The position numbers were made by a program, and so were the translations under genes. A model generated the notes under the pieces. The model did not search any database. It saw only the letters and a program-made list of their open reading frames with translations, and had not been told where the DNA came from. A stretch of 33,673 nt of DNA from CAYQPF01 sp964419225 (lineage in GTDB: Bacteria > Cloacimonadota > Cloacimonadia > Cloacimonadales > CAYQPF01), in contig CAYQPF010000041.1 in the NCBI GenBank assembly GCA_964419225.1, forward strand, positions 1 to 33,673, written 5' to 3'. Shown here piece by piece: positions 8,706-18,000 of the stretch (positions within the stretch are counted from its first letter, which is position 1; the number at the start of each line of letters is the position of its first letter).

Positions 8706-10943
8706 TTAGAAAGTTGTACCAAATTGGAAATGCGGTTCCCATTTACTTCTTTCAAAATTATGGGCAAAATCAAATCCCATAAGTCCAAATGGGGTTTGCA
8801 CTCTAACACCAACACCGGCACCTTTTTTTACCTTCAGGAAATTAAACTCTTCCAATTTGTTGAAACAATTACCTGCATCAAAAAAGAGCAGACCTACAAC
8901 CTGATCTCCAGAAACCGGACAGGCATACTCTGTCGAAAATAACAATTCTCTTGAACCACCATCAATTGGACCTATGCTCCTGTCTCCATAGCCACGTAAT
9001 CCGTCTGGACCTGTTCCGCCTAAGTAAAACTTCTCGTCCGGGGGAATTTCTTTGGAATTTCCATAAGCTTTGATAAAGCCAAATCTCCATTTAGTTCTTA
9101 AACTTAGCTTCCAAAATGTACTTGTAAACCAGCTGACCTGAGCTATCTGTTTAAAGTAGTCAAAATCACCACCGAAAGGTCCACCTGCAATTTCCGAATA
9201 AAGTGATATCTGAGACCCGGAGGTTGGGAAAAACACATTATCTCTGCTGTCTCTGGAAATTGTGGTTGAAAATGCACTTGTATATTGCCAGCCCAAAGAA
9301 TCAAGCTGCTTTAAATTGTCTGAATAAGTATCATTTAAATCAAGTATTTCATATTTTTTAGAGTAAAGGGAGTATCCTGCTACAATCCTTGAATAGTTTA
9401 AAAACTTCAAAGGATAACCAACTCTTATGCCCCCGCCATTTGTAAAGATCTGATAATTAAAGGAATCCCAGTCCTTGCGAGTGTGATAAATATTAAAACC
9501 ACCTAATACATTCGTATCATTCAAATATGGATTTGTAAAATCAAATTCAAAATTCTGGGTAGCTCCGCCAAATTCCCATTTTAAACTAGCCGCCCAATTA
9601 TTACCCAGGATATTGTTGTGAGATAAACTGAACTGCCCGACAAAACTGTCCTGGCTGTTATATCCTACACCACCATTTGCTGTGCCGGAAGTCTTATCAT
9701 TCACATTAAGAATCAAATCTATATCACCATTCTTATTGATTGGTTGATAATCCAGTTTCATATCTGGTTCAAAGAAACCAAGATTATACACATTCCTTTG
9801 AGATTGAATTATATCAGATTGTTTAAAAAAATCACCGGGAGATATTGAAAGCTGACGGCGTACTATTTTTTCTTTGGACTTCCTGTTTCCTGTTATGATG
9901 ATCTTGTGAACCTTTGCTCGAGTATTTTCCTCAACACTTAAATGTACATTAACTTTATTCCCAATTTTTTCTAATTCATGATCAAAATTAGAATAGATAT
10001 AACCTTCTTCATAGTACAAAGAAGAGACATTACCTAATTGTTTGTTGAATTTGTCTAAATCAAATACTTCATTTTTCTTGAACTTAAACTTGGACAGGAT
10101 AGTCTCATTATTGAATCTGGTATTGCCTTTGACTGTGATTTCTCCGATAAAGAATTTATTACCTTCGTAAAGATTTATGTCTATTTGAATATACTTGTTG
10201 TCCACAATGTCAACCTGAGAAGATATGATCCGGGCATCAATATAGCCTTTTTTGTTATAAAAAGCAATAATATCTACTAAGTCCTGATCGAATTTCTCCT
10301 GCTCAAATTGCCCAGAGCGAAGTAAACTAGATGGTTTGGTCTTCATTTTTGATAATAGTTGTTTCGTTTTCATCTCGATATTGCCGGTAATAATTATTTT
10401 CTTAACAGCAATTTTCTTTCCTTCGTTGAATACTGCAGTCAACTTTACCTTGTTACTCTCCAGTTTTTCTGCTTCAAAGCTGATCTTTGCCAAATTAAAA
10501 CTTTTCTTTTTATACTCATCTGTTAATTTTTTAATCGTCTCTGCTTCCAAAAAAGGAGACCAAAAACTACCCTTCTTCAATGCTGATATCTCATTTATCT
10601 TGTCTTTCTTGAGAACTTTATTACCCTTCAGTATCAATTCATCAACTATCGGATATTCTACAACTTTGATGGTAAGCTCACATCCACTTGCATTATCCGT
10701 TTTTTCTACACTTATATCATCAAAAATATTGAGTTGATATAAATTCTTGATTGTCGTTGAGGCTTTGTCCTCACTATAAAAATCGCCTACTTGAAAAACC
10801 AGTGATGATAGAATAAGATTATTATCAACATTCTGATTACCTTCAATTTTGATATTCTGAATCAAATTGTTTTCAGCATGCATACTGAATGAAAATACTA
10901 TGGCTAAAATTAACAACCACAAAGACTTACGGATTACGAACAT
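8706..10943 (-). CDS. bamA: Outer-membrane protein assembly factor BamA (Omp85)
   Basis: 745 residues. A signal peptide (1-23) is followed by five POTRA-type repeats (about 25-420, each with a GN-x-beta pattern such as IEGNQNV, LKGNKVL, ITGNIEM, VKGNTRF and ITGNRKS). The C-terminal 16-strand Omp85 barrel carries the loop-6 motif LRGYGDRSIGP (the VRGF/Y element). The chain ends in Phe (FQFGTTF), as expected for an outer-membrane barrel signal. It inserts beta-barrel proteins into the outer membrane. The start is ATG behind GGAGG. It is the first gene of the leftward operon; the 123 bases upstream are AT-rich and probably hold the promoter, though no clean box pair was found. Forty-one bases separate it from the batD-like gene. 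Confidence 0.95.
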   Translation of the reverse strand: MFVIRKSLWLLILAIVFSFSMHAENNLIQNIKIEGNQNVDNNLILSSLVFQVGDFYSEDKASTTIKNLYQLNIFDDISVEKTDNASGCELTIKVVEYPIVDELILKGNKVLKKDKINEISALKKGSFWSPFLEAETIKKLTDEYKKKSFNLAKISFEAEKLESNKVKLTAVFNEGKKIAVKKIIITGNIEMKTKQLLSKMKTKPSSLLRSGQFEQEKFDQDLVDIIAFYNKKGYIDARIISSQVDIVDNKYIQIDINLYEGNKFFIGEITVKGNTRFNNETILSKFKFKKNEVFDLDKFNKQLGNVSSLYYEEGYIYSNFDHELEKIGNKVNVHLSVEENTRAKVHKIIITGNRKSKEKIVRRQLSISPGDFFKQSDIIQSQRNVYNLGFFEPDMKLDYQPINKNGDIDLILNVNDKTSGTANGGVGYNSQDSFVGQFSLSHNNILGNNWAASLKWEFGGATQNFEFDFTNPYLNDTNVLGGFNIYHTRKDWDSFNYQIFTNGGGIRVGYPLKFLNYSRIVAGYSLYSKKYEILDLNDTYSDNLKQLDSLGWQYTSAFSTTISRDSRDNVFFPTSGSQISLYSEIAGGPFGGDFDYFKQIAQVSWFTSTFWKLSLRTKWRFGFIKAYGNSKEIPPDEKFYLGGTGPDGLRGYGDRSIGPIDGGSRELLFSTEYACPVSGDQVVGLLFFDAGNCFNKLEEFNFLKVKKGAGVGVRVQTPFGLMGFDFAHNFERSKWEPHFQFGTTF

Positions 10944-11050
10944 TCATCCTCCAAAAGGAATATTTCTCTAATTTATCAAATACCATAAATTTATATAATA
11001 AAACTAAGTAAAGTAATTTTTGTTACAAGAAGATTTTTACTATCTTTTCT

Positions 11051-11078
11051 GCATACTGCCTACTGCTCACTGTCGACT
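11051..11078. repeat. Heptanucleotide tandem array at the 3' end of the serine dehydratase gene
   Basis: Four 7-base units with consensus GCnnACT (GCATACT, GCCTACT, GCTCACT, GTCGACT) run without gaps. The array crosses the stop codon (11067-11069) of the serine dehydratase gene, so the last three residues (Ser-Arg-Gln) and the stop are encoded by repeat sequence. Confidence 0.75.
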
Positions 11079-12260
11079 AAATATTGCCAACCCGCCCTGA
11101 GCTGTTTCTCTGTATAGTTTGTTCATGTCTTTTCCTGTCTGAGCCATAGTTTGTACTACCTGATCAAATGAAACACGATGCCGTCCATCTGATAATAAGG
11201 CAAAAGTTGCAGAGGCAAAAGCTCTTTCTGCACCGAAAGCATTCCTCTCTATGCAGGGAATCTGTACCAGTCCAAGTACAGGATCGCAGGTCAATCCCAA
11301 GTGATGTTCCATACCCATTTCTGCTGCATATTCAATCTGAGAGGGAGTTCCTCCCATCAACTGGGCAACTGCCGCAGCTGCCATCGCACTCGCTGCCCCG
11401 ATCTCACCCTGACAACCTACTTCTGCCCCTGATATGGATGCATTTTCCTTCACCAGATTGCCTATTATGCCGGCTGTCTCTAAGGCATGTATGATTCTGA
11501 TGTCATCCAACTGATATTCTTCCTGCATCAGCCTCAAAACTGCAGGAAGCACTCCGCAGGATCCGCAGGTCGGTGCTGTAACGATCACTCCGCCACAGGC
11601 ATTCTCCTCAGATACTGCCAAAGCATAACTAAATAATGACCCTGGTTTCTTGATAATCCCCATTTGATTACTGGTCCGGGTAAAATATGTATAAGCTTTT
11701 CTTTGTAATCTAAGTCCTCCAGGCATGGCACCTTCGGCATTGAGTCCTCTGGTTATTGCTGCCTGCATTGTCTGCCAGACTTCGAACATATAATCTGCAA
11801 TACCAGGTCCCTCAATATCTTCTACATACTGCCAGATAGGGCAGGCATTTTCCTCTGTCCAATACAAAATTCTGTCCATTGTATTTAAGTAATCTAGTTC
11901 TTCATCATAACTCTCTTCACCTTCGATCCTGATATCTCCGCCACCGACGCTGTAAACACGCATTTTGTGGGTTTCCTGTCCATTCTCAAGAACAAATAAG
12001 TCCATACTGTTGGGGTGAAAATGGTGGAAGATTTCGGGCTTGGATTCCAAAATCAATTTTTTCTCCACAAATACGTCTCTGATCACTTTCAAAGTCAAGT
12101 GCCCATCGCCAGTAGCTGCCAATGAACCATAAAGCACTACCTTAAAATCTGTATAATTTGCATATCTTTTCAAATATATTTCTGAAGCCTTACGTGGTCC
12201 CATCGTGTGTGAACTCGATGGCCCTAAACCAATTTTATATATATCACGGATTGATTTCAT
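11067..12260 (-). CDS. L-serine dehydratase, iron-sulfur type, single chain
   Basis: 397 residues. It deaminates L-serine to pyruvate and ammonia using a [4Fe-4S] cluster. The N-terminal (beta) domain begins SIRDIYKIGLGPSSSHTMGP, the family hallmark. The C-terminal (alpha) domain carries CGSCG at 232-236 and cysteines 283 (GCQGE), 325 (TCDPV) and 336 (PCIERN). The 42- and 11-residue spacings equal those of the cluster cysteines I recall from the Legionella enzyme. That enzyme's C-terminal Cys is missing here: this chain ends Ile-Phe-Ser-Arg-Gln. The start is ATG behind GGAGGA. It lies 63 bases after the penicillin-binding protein gene on the same strand. It fits an amino-acid-fermenting lifestyle, which is an inference. 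Confidence 0.95.
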   Translation of the reverse strand: MKSIRDIYKIGLGPSSSHTMGPRKASEIYLKRYANYTDFKVVLYGSLAATGDGHLTLKVIRDVFVEKKLILESKPEIFHHFHPNSMDLFVLENGQETHKMRVYSVGGGDIRIEGEESYDEELDYLNTMDRILYWTEENACPIWQYVEDIEGPGIADYMFEVWQTMQAAITRGLNAEGAMPGGLRLQRKAYTYFTRTSNQMGIIKKPGSLFSYALAVSEENACGGVIVTAPTCGSCGVLPAVLRLMQEEYQLDDIRIIHALETAGIIGNLVKENASISGAEVGCQGEIGAASAMAAAAVAQLMGGTPSQIEYAAEMGMEHHLGLTCDPVLGLVQIPCIERNAFGAERAFASATFALLSDGRHRVSFDQVVQTMAQTGKDMNKLYRETAQGGLAIFSRQ

Positions 12261-12323
12261 TTATCCTCCAATGCTTTCAACTAATAACCTGTTCCAAAAA
12301 CCGTCAACAGATTTAACCAGACC

Positions 12324-14339
12324 TTAATAATTTCCCTGTTCTTCGACAGGAACTGCACCTGTATCAGGAACAGCTTCTTCTTCTGGAATGATTTCAGGTT
12401 CCTGTACTTTTGATATTGCTTCGCCTTTCCCATGTTTACGGCATACTGCAGGAAGTTTCAAAGTATTGACAGGATATATAGCTCTTTTCGTACAACCAGC
12501 TGTAGCTAAAAGACCGTTAGCTTCGCATAATTCCATATCCTGCACCGCAAATGGCCGGGGGAATTGCGTATTATAACCGCCATAATTAGCTTTGGCCACA
12601 CTCGCCATAAACTGACCGAATATCGGTGCACAAGCCATACCGCCATATCCATAGGATTTATGTAATTTCTGTTTGGGATTATCATATCCTACCCAAATAG
12701 CAGTTGCTAATTTTGTATTGTAGCCGACAAACCAGGCATCAACAGAGTTTTGAGTCGTTCCAGTCTTACCGCAAGCTACACCTCTGTAATATTGACGTAC
12801 CTGATACGCTGTTCCACCCTGAATAGGCCCTTCCAAAGCTTTGCTAAGTAAATAACAAGTTTCTTTGGTGACAAGACTATCCACTCTGTCCAGAGTAGGC
12901 CGGTAGAATACATGGTTATATCTGTCCTGAATTTTAAGAATACTGATTGGTTTGGCATAAGTACCTTCTGTGGCAAAAACACCAAACGACAAAGCCATTT
13001 CCAGAGGAGAAACATCGCTGGTTCCTAAAGCAATAGAATTAACAGCACGTAATGGAGAAGATATCCCGCATCTTTTCGCAAAAGAAGCCACAGAGTCGGG
13101 AGTTGTAAGATGGGTAATAGCATATGCAGCTGCCAGATTGAGAGATTTTTTTACAGCATACTTCATAGGAACGGGATCAGAGACACTATCATCATCATTT
13201 AGAGGTTTCCACTCATCTACCGTACCAGAATCAACAACCATGGGAACATTTTCCAAAGGTGTGGCCAAAGTAAAACCCTGATCCAAAAGATTACCGTAAA
13301 GGAATGGCTTAAAAGATGATCCTGGCTGTCTGCGAATTTGTGCGGCTCTGTTTAACCCGCGGAAACTCGCTTCCGGATTACCTCCGATCATCGCCCGGAT
13401 AAGTCCTGTACCCGGTTCAATCGATACAAAGCCGATTTGAGCTGATTGCATGGACTTGGGAAAAGTAGCCCAAATCTTGGTCACAGCAGATTCTGCAGAT
13501 CTTTGGACTCTGGAGTCAAGAGAAGTATAGACGACATAAACTTCATTGGTTAAATTCTTATTATAGCGTGCAACTATTTTAGCTGCTTCTTTTCGGACAT
13601 GTTCCAGAAAGAATCCACCCATATTTTTCCGAGGATTCAGATTTAGAGATTGAGCACGCATCTTTTCAAAATCTGCCTGTGCTAATTTGCCTGTTTCCAC
13701 AAGATTATGTAAGACCTCATTTCTTCTGTCCAATGCTTTTTGAGCAAATTTCAGAGGATTATATCCGGTGGGAGCTTTGAGCAAACCGATGATCAAACTG
13801 GCTTCTGTCGCACTCAACTGAGAAGGGGGTTTACTGAAATATTCATGTGAAGCGGCCCAGATTCCATGAGCACTATTCCCGAAATACATGAGATTTAAAT
13901 ATAATAAAAGCAGTTCATTTTTGGTATATTTCGCTTCCAGTTGCCGGGCAAGTCCCAATTCAGTCACTTTACGCGAAACTGTCCGCTCGTTTGTCAGGAA
14001 CAAGTTTTTGGCCAATTGCATAGTTAAAGTACTTCCACCTTGCTTTGATCCGGTCATTGTCTTCAGAATTGCTCTGCTGATTCCTTTATAAGAAACACCG
14101 TCATGTTTGTAAAAATCCCGGTCTTCTGTTGCGATTAAGGCATCTACTACCCAATGTGATACTTCATTTAATCCATAGATCTCAACTCTGTTTTCTTCTC
14201 CAAAGTAACCCAGCACTTTTCCGTCTGAGGTCATAGCATATGAACCGTATTTGATTTTAAACGGAGGCAAATCCTCTGCTGCAAGCCAACTACTCAACGA
14301 CAGCACCCAGAGAATTAACAACACTTTATAATATTTCAC
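12324..14339 (-). CDS. Class A penicillin-binding protein (PBP1A-type transglycosylase/transpeptidase)
   Basis: 671 residues. It polymerises and cross-links peptidoglycan at the outer face of the inner membrane. An N-terminal signal anchor (4-21) precedes the GT51 domain, with TEDRDFY (catalytic Glu72) and GGSTLTMQLAKNLFL at 101-115. The transpeptidase domain has all three motifs: SSFK (Ser341 to Lys344), SLN (399-401) and KTG (525-527). The C-terminus is an acidic, Pro-rich tail (EEEAVPDTGAVPVEE). The start codon is GTG (14339-14337), with GGGAG eight bases upstream; no ATG fits as well. It is transcribed away from the large cyclase-CHAT gene across a long intergenic stretch. Confidence 0.95.
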   Translation of the reverse strand: MKYYKVLLILWVLSLSSWLAAEDLPPFKIKYGSYAMTSDGKVLGYFGEENRVEIYGLNEVSHWVVDALIATEDRDFYKHDGVSYKGISRAILKTMTGSKQGGSTLTMQLAKNLFLTNERTVSRKVTELGLARQLEAKYTKNELLLLYLNLMYFGNSAHGIWAASHEYFSKPPSQLSATEASLIIGLLKAPTGYNPLKFAQKALDRRNEVLHNLVETGKLAQADFEKMRAQSLNLNPRKNMGGFFLEHVRKEAAKIVARYNKNLTNEVYVVYTSLDSRVQRSAESAVTKIWATFPKSMQSAQIGFVSIEPGTGLIRAMIGGNPEASFRGLNRAAQIRRQPGSSFKPFLYGNLLDQGFTLATPLENVPMVVDSGTVDEWKPLNDDDSVSDPVPMKYAVKKSLNLAAAYAITHLTTPDSVASFAKRCGISSPLRAVNSIALGTSDVSPLEMALSFGVFATEGTYAKPISILKIQDRYNHVFYRPTLDRVDSLVTKETCYLLSKALEGPIQGGTAYQVRQYYRGVACGKTGTTQNSVDAWFVGYNTKLATAIWVGYDNPKQKLHKSYGYGGMACAPIFGQFMASVAKANYGGYNTQFPRPFAVQDMELCEANGLLATAGCTKRAIYPVNTLKLPAVCRKHGKGEAISKVQEPEIIPEEEAVPDTGAVPVEEQGNY

Positions 14340-14655
14340 TCTCTTCTCCCTATTAATATTACTAATAAGTAAAGTCTTTTTTAATAGGGTTATGTGTCAA
14401 TTTTTTTAAGTATTTGATATAGAAAAGGGATTAATCTAACTTTTTAAATATTGATCTGTGATTAGATATTTGAACTTCTTTGTCTCCAGTATGTATCAAT
14501 TCATGATACTTGCTGGAGAAAGTAAAGGTTTTTATTTTAAATTAGCACTGGAGAAAAGGTGGCTCTTCCAATTAAATAATAACAGAACAGACGATATAAA
14601 CATGTATTTAATTAGTAAGTTAATAAAAGAAATCAGATTTATGCGGGATTCCTAT

Positions 14656-14699
14656 TTGGCACCAGGTTGGCACTAAGTCAGCACCAAGTCTCGACCATC
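14656..14699. repeat. 11-nt tandem repeat, four degenerate copies
   Basis: Units TTGGCACCAGG, TTGGCACTAAG, TCAGCACCAAG and TCTCGACCATC follow each other exactly every 11 bases. The array lies in the long intergenic region upstream of the cyclase-CHAT gene. There are no spacers, so it is not a CRISPR. Its period is close to one helical turn; whether that matters is unknown. Confidence 0.6.
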
Positions 14700-14951
14700 C
14701 TGAAATTCTGTCTCGAAAAGCGTTCAATCACTGAAATAATGGTTATTATGGATTGGAAAGACCATACCAAGTTTAGAAATAAATTCATGTATCCGCTTTT
14801 ACAAAAAACTTATTATTAATGACAATTTCTGAAAGCCACACGAGTTTCAAACAACAGTATTTTATAACATCTGCAGGAAAGGAAATACTGACAGAGCTGG
14901 AACTATAAAAAAAAGATGCTGTTTGAATAAATTTTACAACCAAAAATATAA

Positions 14952-14979
14952 TTGACAATATTCCATAGAATTACATAAA
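14952..14979 (+). promoter_or_regulatory. Candidate sigma70-type promoter for the cyclase-CHAT gene
   Basis: A perfect TTGACA at 14952-14957 is followed after 16 bases by CATAAA (14974-14979), which matches four of six positions of the -10 consensus. It lies about 105 bases before the chosen ATG. Consensus use in this phylum is assumed. Confidence 0.4.
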
Positions 14980-15084
14980 TTACCTTTATACCATTCTAAA
15001 ATGAAACAACTGTAGGATAACTGAGTGGTAGTGTGTTTCAGGGAAATTGTAATAACTTGTTGTTGGAAACATTCGGAGGTGGAA

Positions 15085-18000
15085 ATGCAAAATGGTTTTG
15101 GTCGTAATTCTAATCAACAGAAAGAAGTATCTATTTTTTTAATGGATGTCATCGGTTTTTCCACGAAAGAACCTCGCATCCAAAGACTTATTTTACAAGA
15201 GATGCAAAAGATAATAAACAAAACTGCAAAATTCTTTATGCCCCTTGGTGATCCTTGGGCTAAATGGGTCAGGCATGGGACGGGAGATGGGTATTATATA
15301 ATTTTTGATAACCTTGCTCCTATTGTAGCTTATCGTTTTGCTATGGATCTTCGTAACAATGTTCAGATTTATAATAAAAATAATCCTGATTTCCCCTTTG
15401 ACTTAAGGCTTGTTTTAACTTTTGGAGATATAGAATGGGTAGATGATCAATTATTGAGTATTGCTATGACAGAAGCAGAAAGTCTTATTAGCTCAACCCC
15501 TGTTAAATCATCAAAAGAAGCTAATCCCATAGCCATGAGTGACCTTTTTCATCACCAGTTACTTCATGATGAAACACATAAAAAATCTGAAATTCAATTG
15601 AATCCTTCTGAATGGACTCTATTTCAAATTAAGGACAAGCATGATTCACCTCATAAAGGTTATATTCTGGGTAAGGTTGTCTCTTCTACAGAGCAGGAGT
15701 CAAAACCTGATGGTCAGAAACCAATTCGGATAAGTATCCTCTTTGCTCAATCCTTTGCAGAACCTCTTCCCGAAGCTGTAGATATGGTATATCAAACGAT
15801 TAATTCTTTAAAGGACTCTGGTCTCTTGCTGGAAGTTAGTTTTAGTGTTGCTTCTGAACTCAATATCTTAAAAACTGCCAGAGATGGCTGTGACCTGCTG
15901 TTTATTTACGGACATGGAGATTATGAAGGACAATTATATTTTGCGGATGGATTAACTTCATACAATGATTTAACTAAAAAGAAGGAAGTAAAACAGCTTT
16001 TTGAAGGGTTGAAAGGTTGTTTTATTTTTAGTTGTTTTAGCAGCACTTTTGCCGAGAATTTATCTTGTCCCTGGCTGGCATTCGATGAACCTGTTTACCG
16101 GAATGCTCCCAAAGGATTCATGCAGGCATTTGTGAAAGAATTACAAACAAATATACTTCAAGAAGCAATTGAAAGAGCTCTGCAGTTATGCAAACATGCG
16201 ATGACGTCTAATTTTACAGATTGCCATACAATGTCTGAAACTCCATTCCCCAATATTCAGATACCTAAAGGAGAACCAAGGTTTTTACTAACATCTCCTC
16301 ATTTATCGGAACGGTACAGGGTAGATTTCCAGTCAATTAGTGATGAAGAAAGATATCCAGATCACATTCCCTTTGTAGGTAGAGCAGAAGAATTGACCAG
16401 TTTATTTGTCTTTGAAAAACTTGATTGTAGTACTGTGGAAACCTTTTGGGTGTATGGGGATCCGGGTATTGGTAAGACAGCTCTTTTGCGTCAGTTTGGA
16501 GAATCTGTAAGAGATTTATGTTTTAGAGATGATAATTCACCTGTGTGGCTGCTGCATTTATATTGTGCAAACTGTGTCCAGAAAGAACATGTAATCAAAC
16601 TGATCTGTGAACGAGCGAAGGAATTATATCAGTTGAAGAACACTCCTTCTGATTTATCAGGACTTTACCGAGTCATGCGTAAAGTCCCTGGTGTACATGT
16701 TTGGATTTTAGATGACTTAAGTTATATTCAGCTTTCTCAGGAATATGCAGAGGATGTTCACAAACTGACTGCTTCGTTACGTGATGGTGCAATTGCCGAA
16801 GGTCTTTGTTTGGAAATTGTAGCCAGTTCCAGATATAAGGTGTCCAATTCTTGGACTAATATTGAACTAAATAAGCTCTCGCCTGAAGAAGCTGAACAGT
16901 TAGCAAAATACATTTACATGAAAAACGGAAAACAACTTGAGGATAGTGAGCGAATTAATATTAATGAGTATTATAAATTATGCCAACAATCTATTGTACA
17001 TTTTAAACGTGCCTTGTTCCTTATCTTGGAAAACAACATGACCATGGAAGACTATTTGGATCGTTCAAAAATGAAAGGCAGCCGTATTGATCGGGATGAA
17101 AAAGATATCTCCAAACGAATGATTCAAACTGAATTAACGCTATTGTCTGAACTCGAAGCTAACCATGGCTTCAGATATGATGATTTCCTGAAATGTTATT
17201 ATAATCTCATCTTTAAAGTAGATTACTTTACTCATTTAGAGTTAATAGAGTGGTTTGGAGAAGCTTTTTATCTTACTCAGTCGGGTGTATCTTGCGAAAT
17301 TGCTTATTTAGATGGACTGGATTTCTTAACCAAATTAGGTTTTATGGCAATCAGAACTCAGAAAAATGAGAGAGTTTTGTATATGCCTCCTAATCAACGT
17401 AAAATAATGGAAGATGTCAGTAATCATGATATTAAGATGCCAGATAGTCTCCCTTTCAGAGCCCATATCTCACGGCTTTCTCAGATAATAGAACGTGATA
17501 AAGATCCTTGGAGAGTTTTTAAGGCAATACAAAATTTGGAACTAGATTATATCTCTCATAAAAAAGAAGTGTGTATTTCAATAGCAATATTAGAGCTAAT
17601 GAGTTTTCGTGCTTATCTTGCAGGAGAAGTCATTATGTCGGTTAGTGAAGAGATCGAGGTTCAAAGGGAAATAATTCAACTGTTCCAAAGTCATTCTGAA
17701 GCTGAAGTAGTAAAGCATGTCGTCATTGCTTATCGCAATTTGGGAATTACTTATAGAGATACTCGAAATTATGTAGATGCAATAAAAACATTTAAGATCT
17801 TAATAAATCTTTTCAAAAACAGAAAAGAAACTAAAATTGTTGAACAAGTATCCACTGCAATGGTAAATCTTGGATTTGTCTTAGGTATTAATGAAAGACA
17901 AGATGAAGCCATCAAAGTATATCAAGAATTGATTAATTTATATAAAAATAGAACAGAAGCTGAAATAGCTGTTCAGGTAGTTATAGCAATACGAAATATG

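Larger units (their letters stand above)
14340..15084. other. Gene-free divergent intergenic region (745 bases)
   Basis: It lies between the leftward PBP gene and the rightward cyclase-CHAT gene. I see no convincing gene. It holds an 11-nt tandem repeat (14656-14699), a candidate rightward promoter (14952-14979) and otherwise AT-rich sequence. A 72-codon frame at 14458 starts with GTG, has no ribosome site and resembles nothing. Confidence 0.7.

Noticed and set aside
10336..10737. 133-codon plus-strand frame opposite bamA
   Set aside because: Antisense shadow of the POTRA region; bamA is unambiguous.
14372..14400. TTGACA on the minus strand as promoter of the PBP gene
   Set aside because: No acceptable -10 box 16 to 18 bases away.
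14458..14676. 72-codon frame in the long intergenic region
   Set aside because: GTG start, no ribosome site, runs into the 11-nt repeat array, no recognisable features.
14656..14699. Possible CRISPR-like array
   Set aside because: Units are 11 bases and directly adjacent with no spacers, and no cas gene is present.
15025..15084. Upstream extension of the cyclase-CHAT gene to a GTG at 15025
   Set aside because: No ribosome site and unlike the domain start; the ATG at 15085 has a strong GGAGGTGG.
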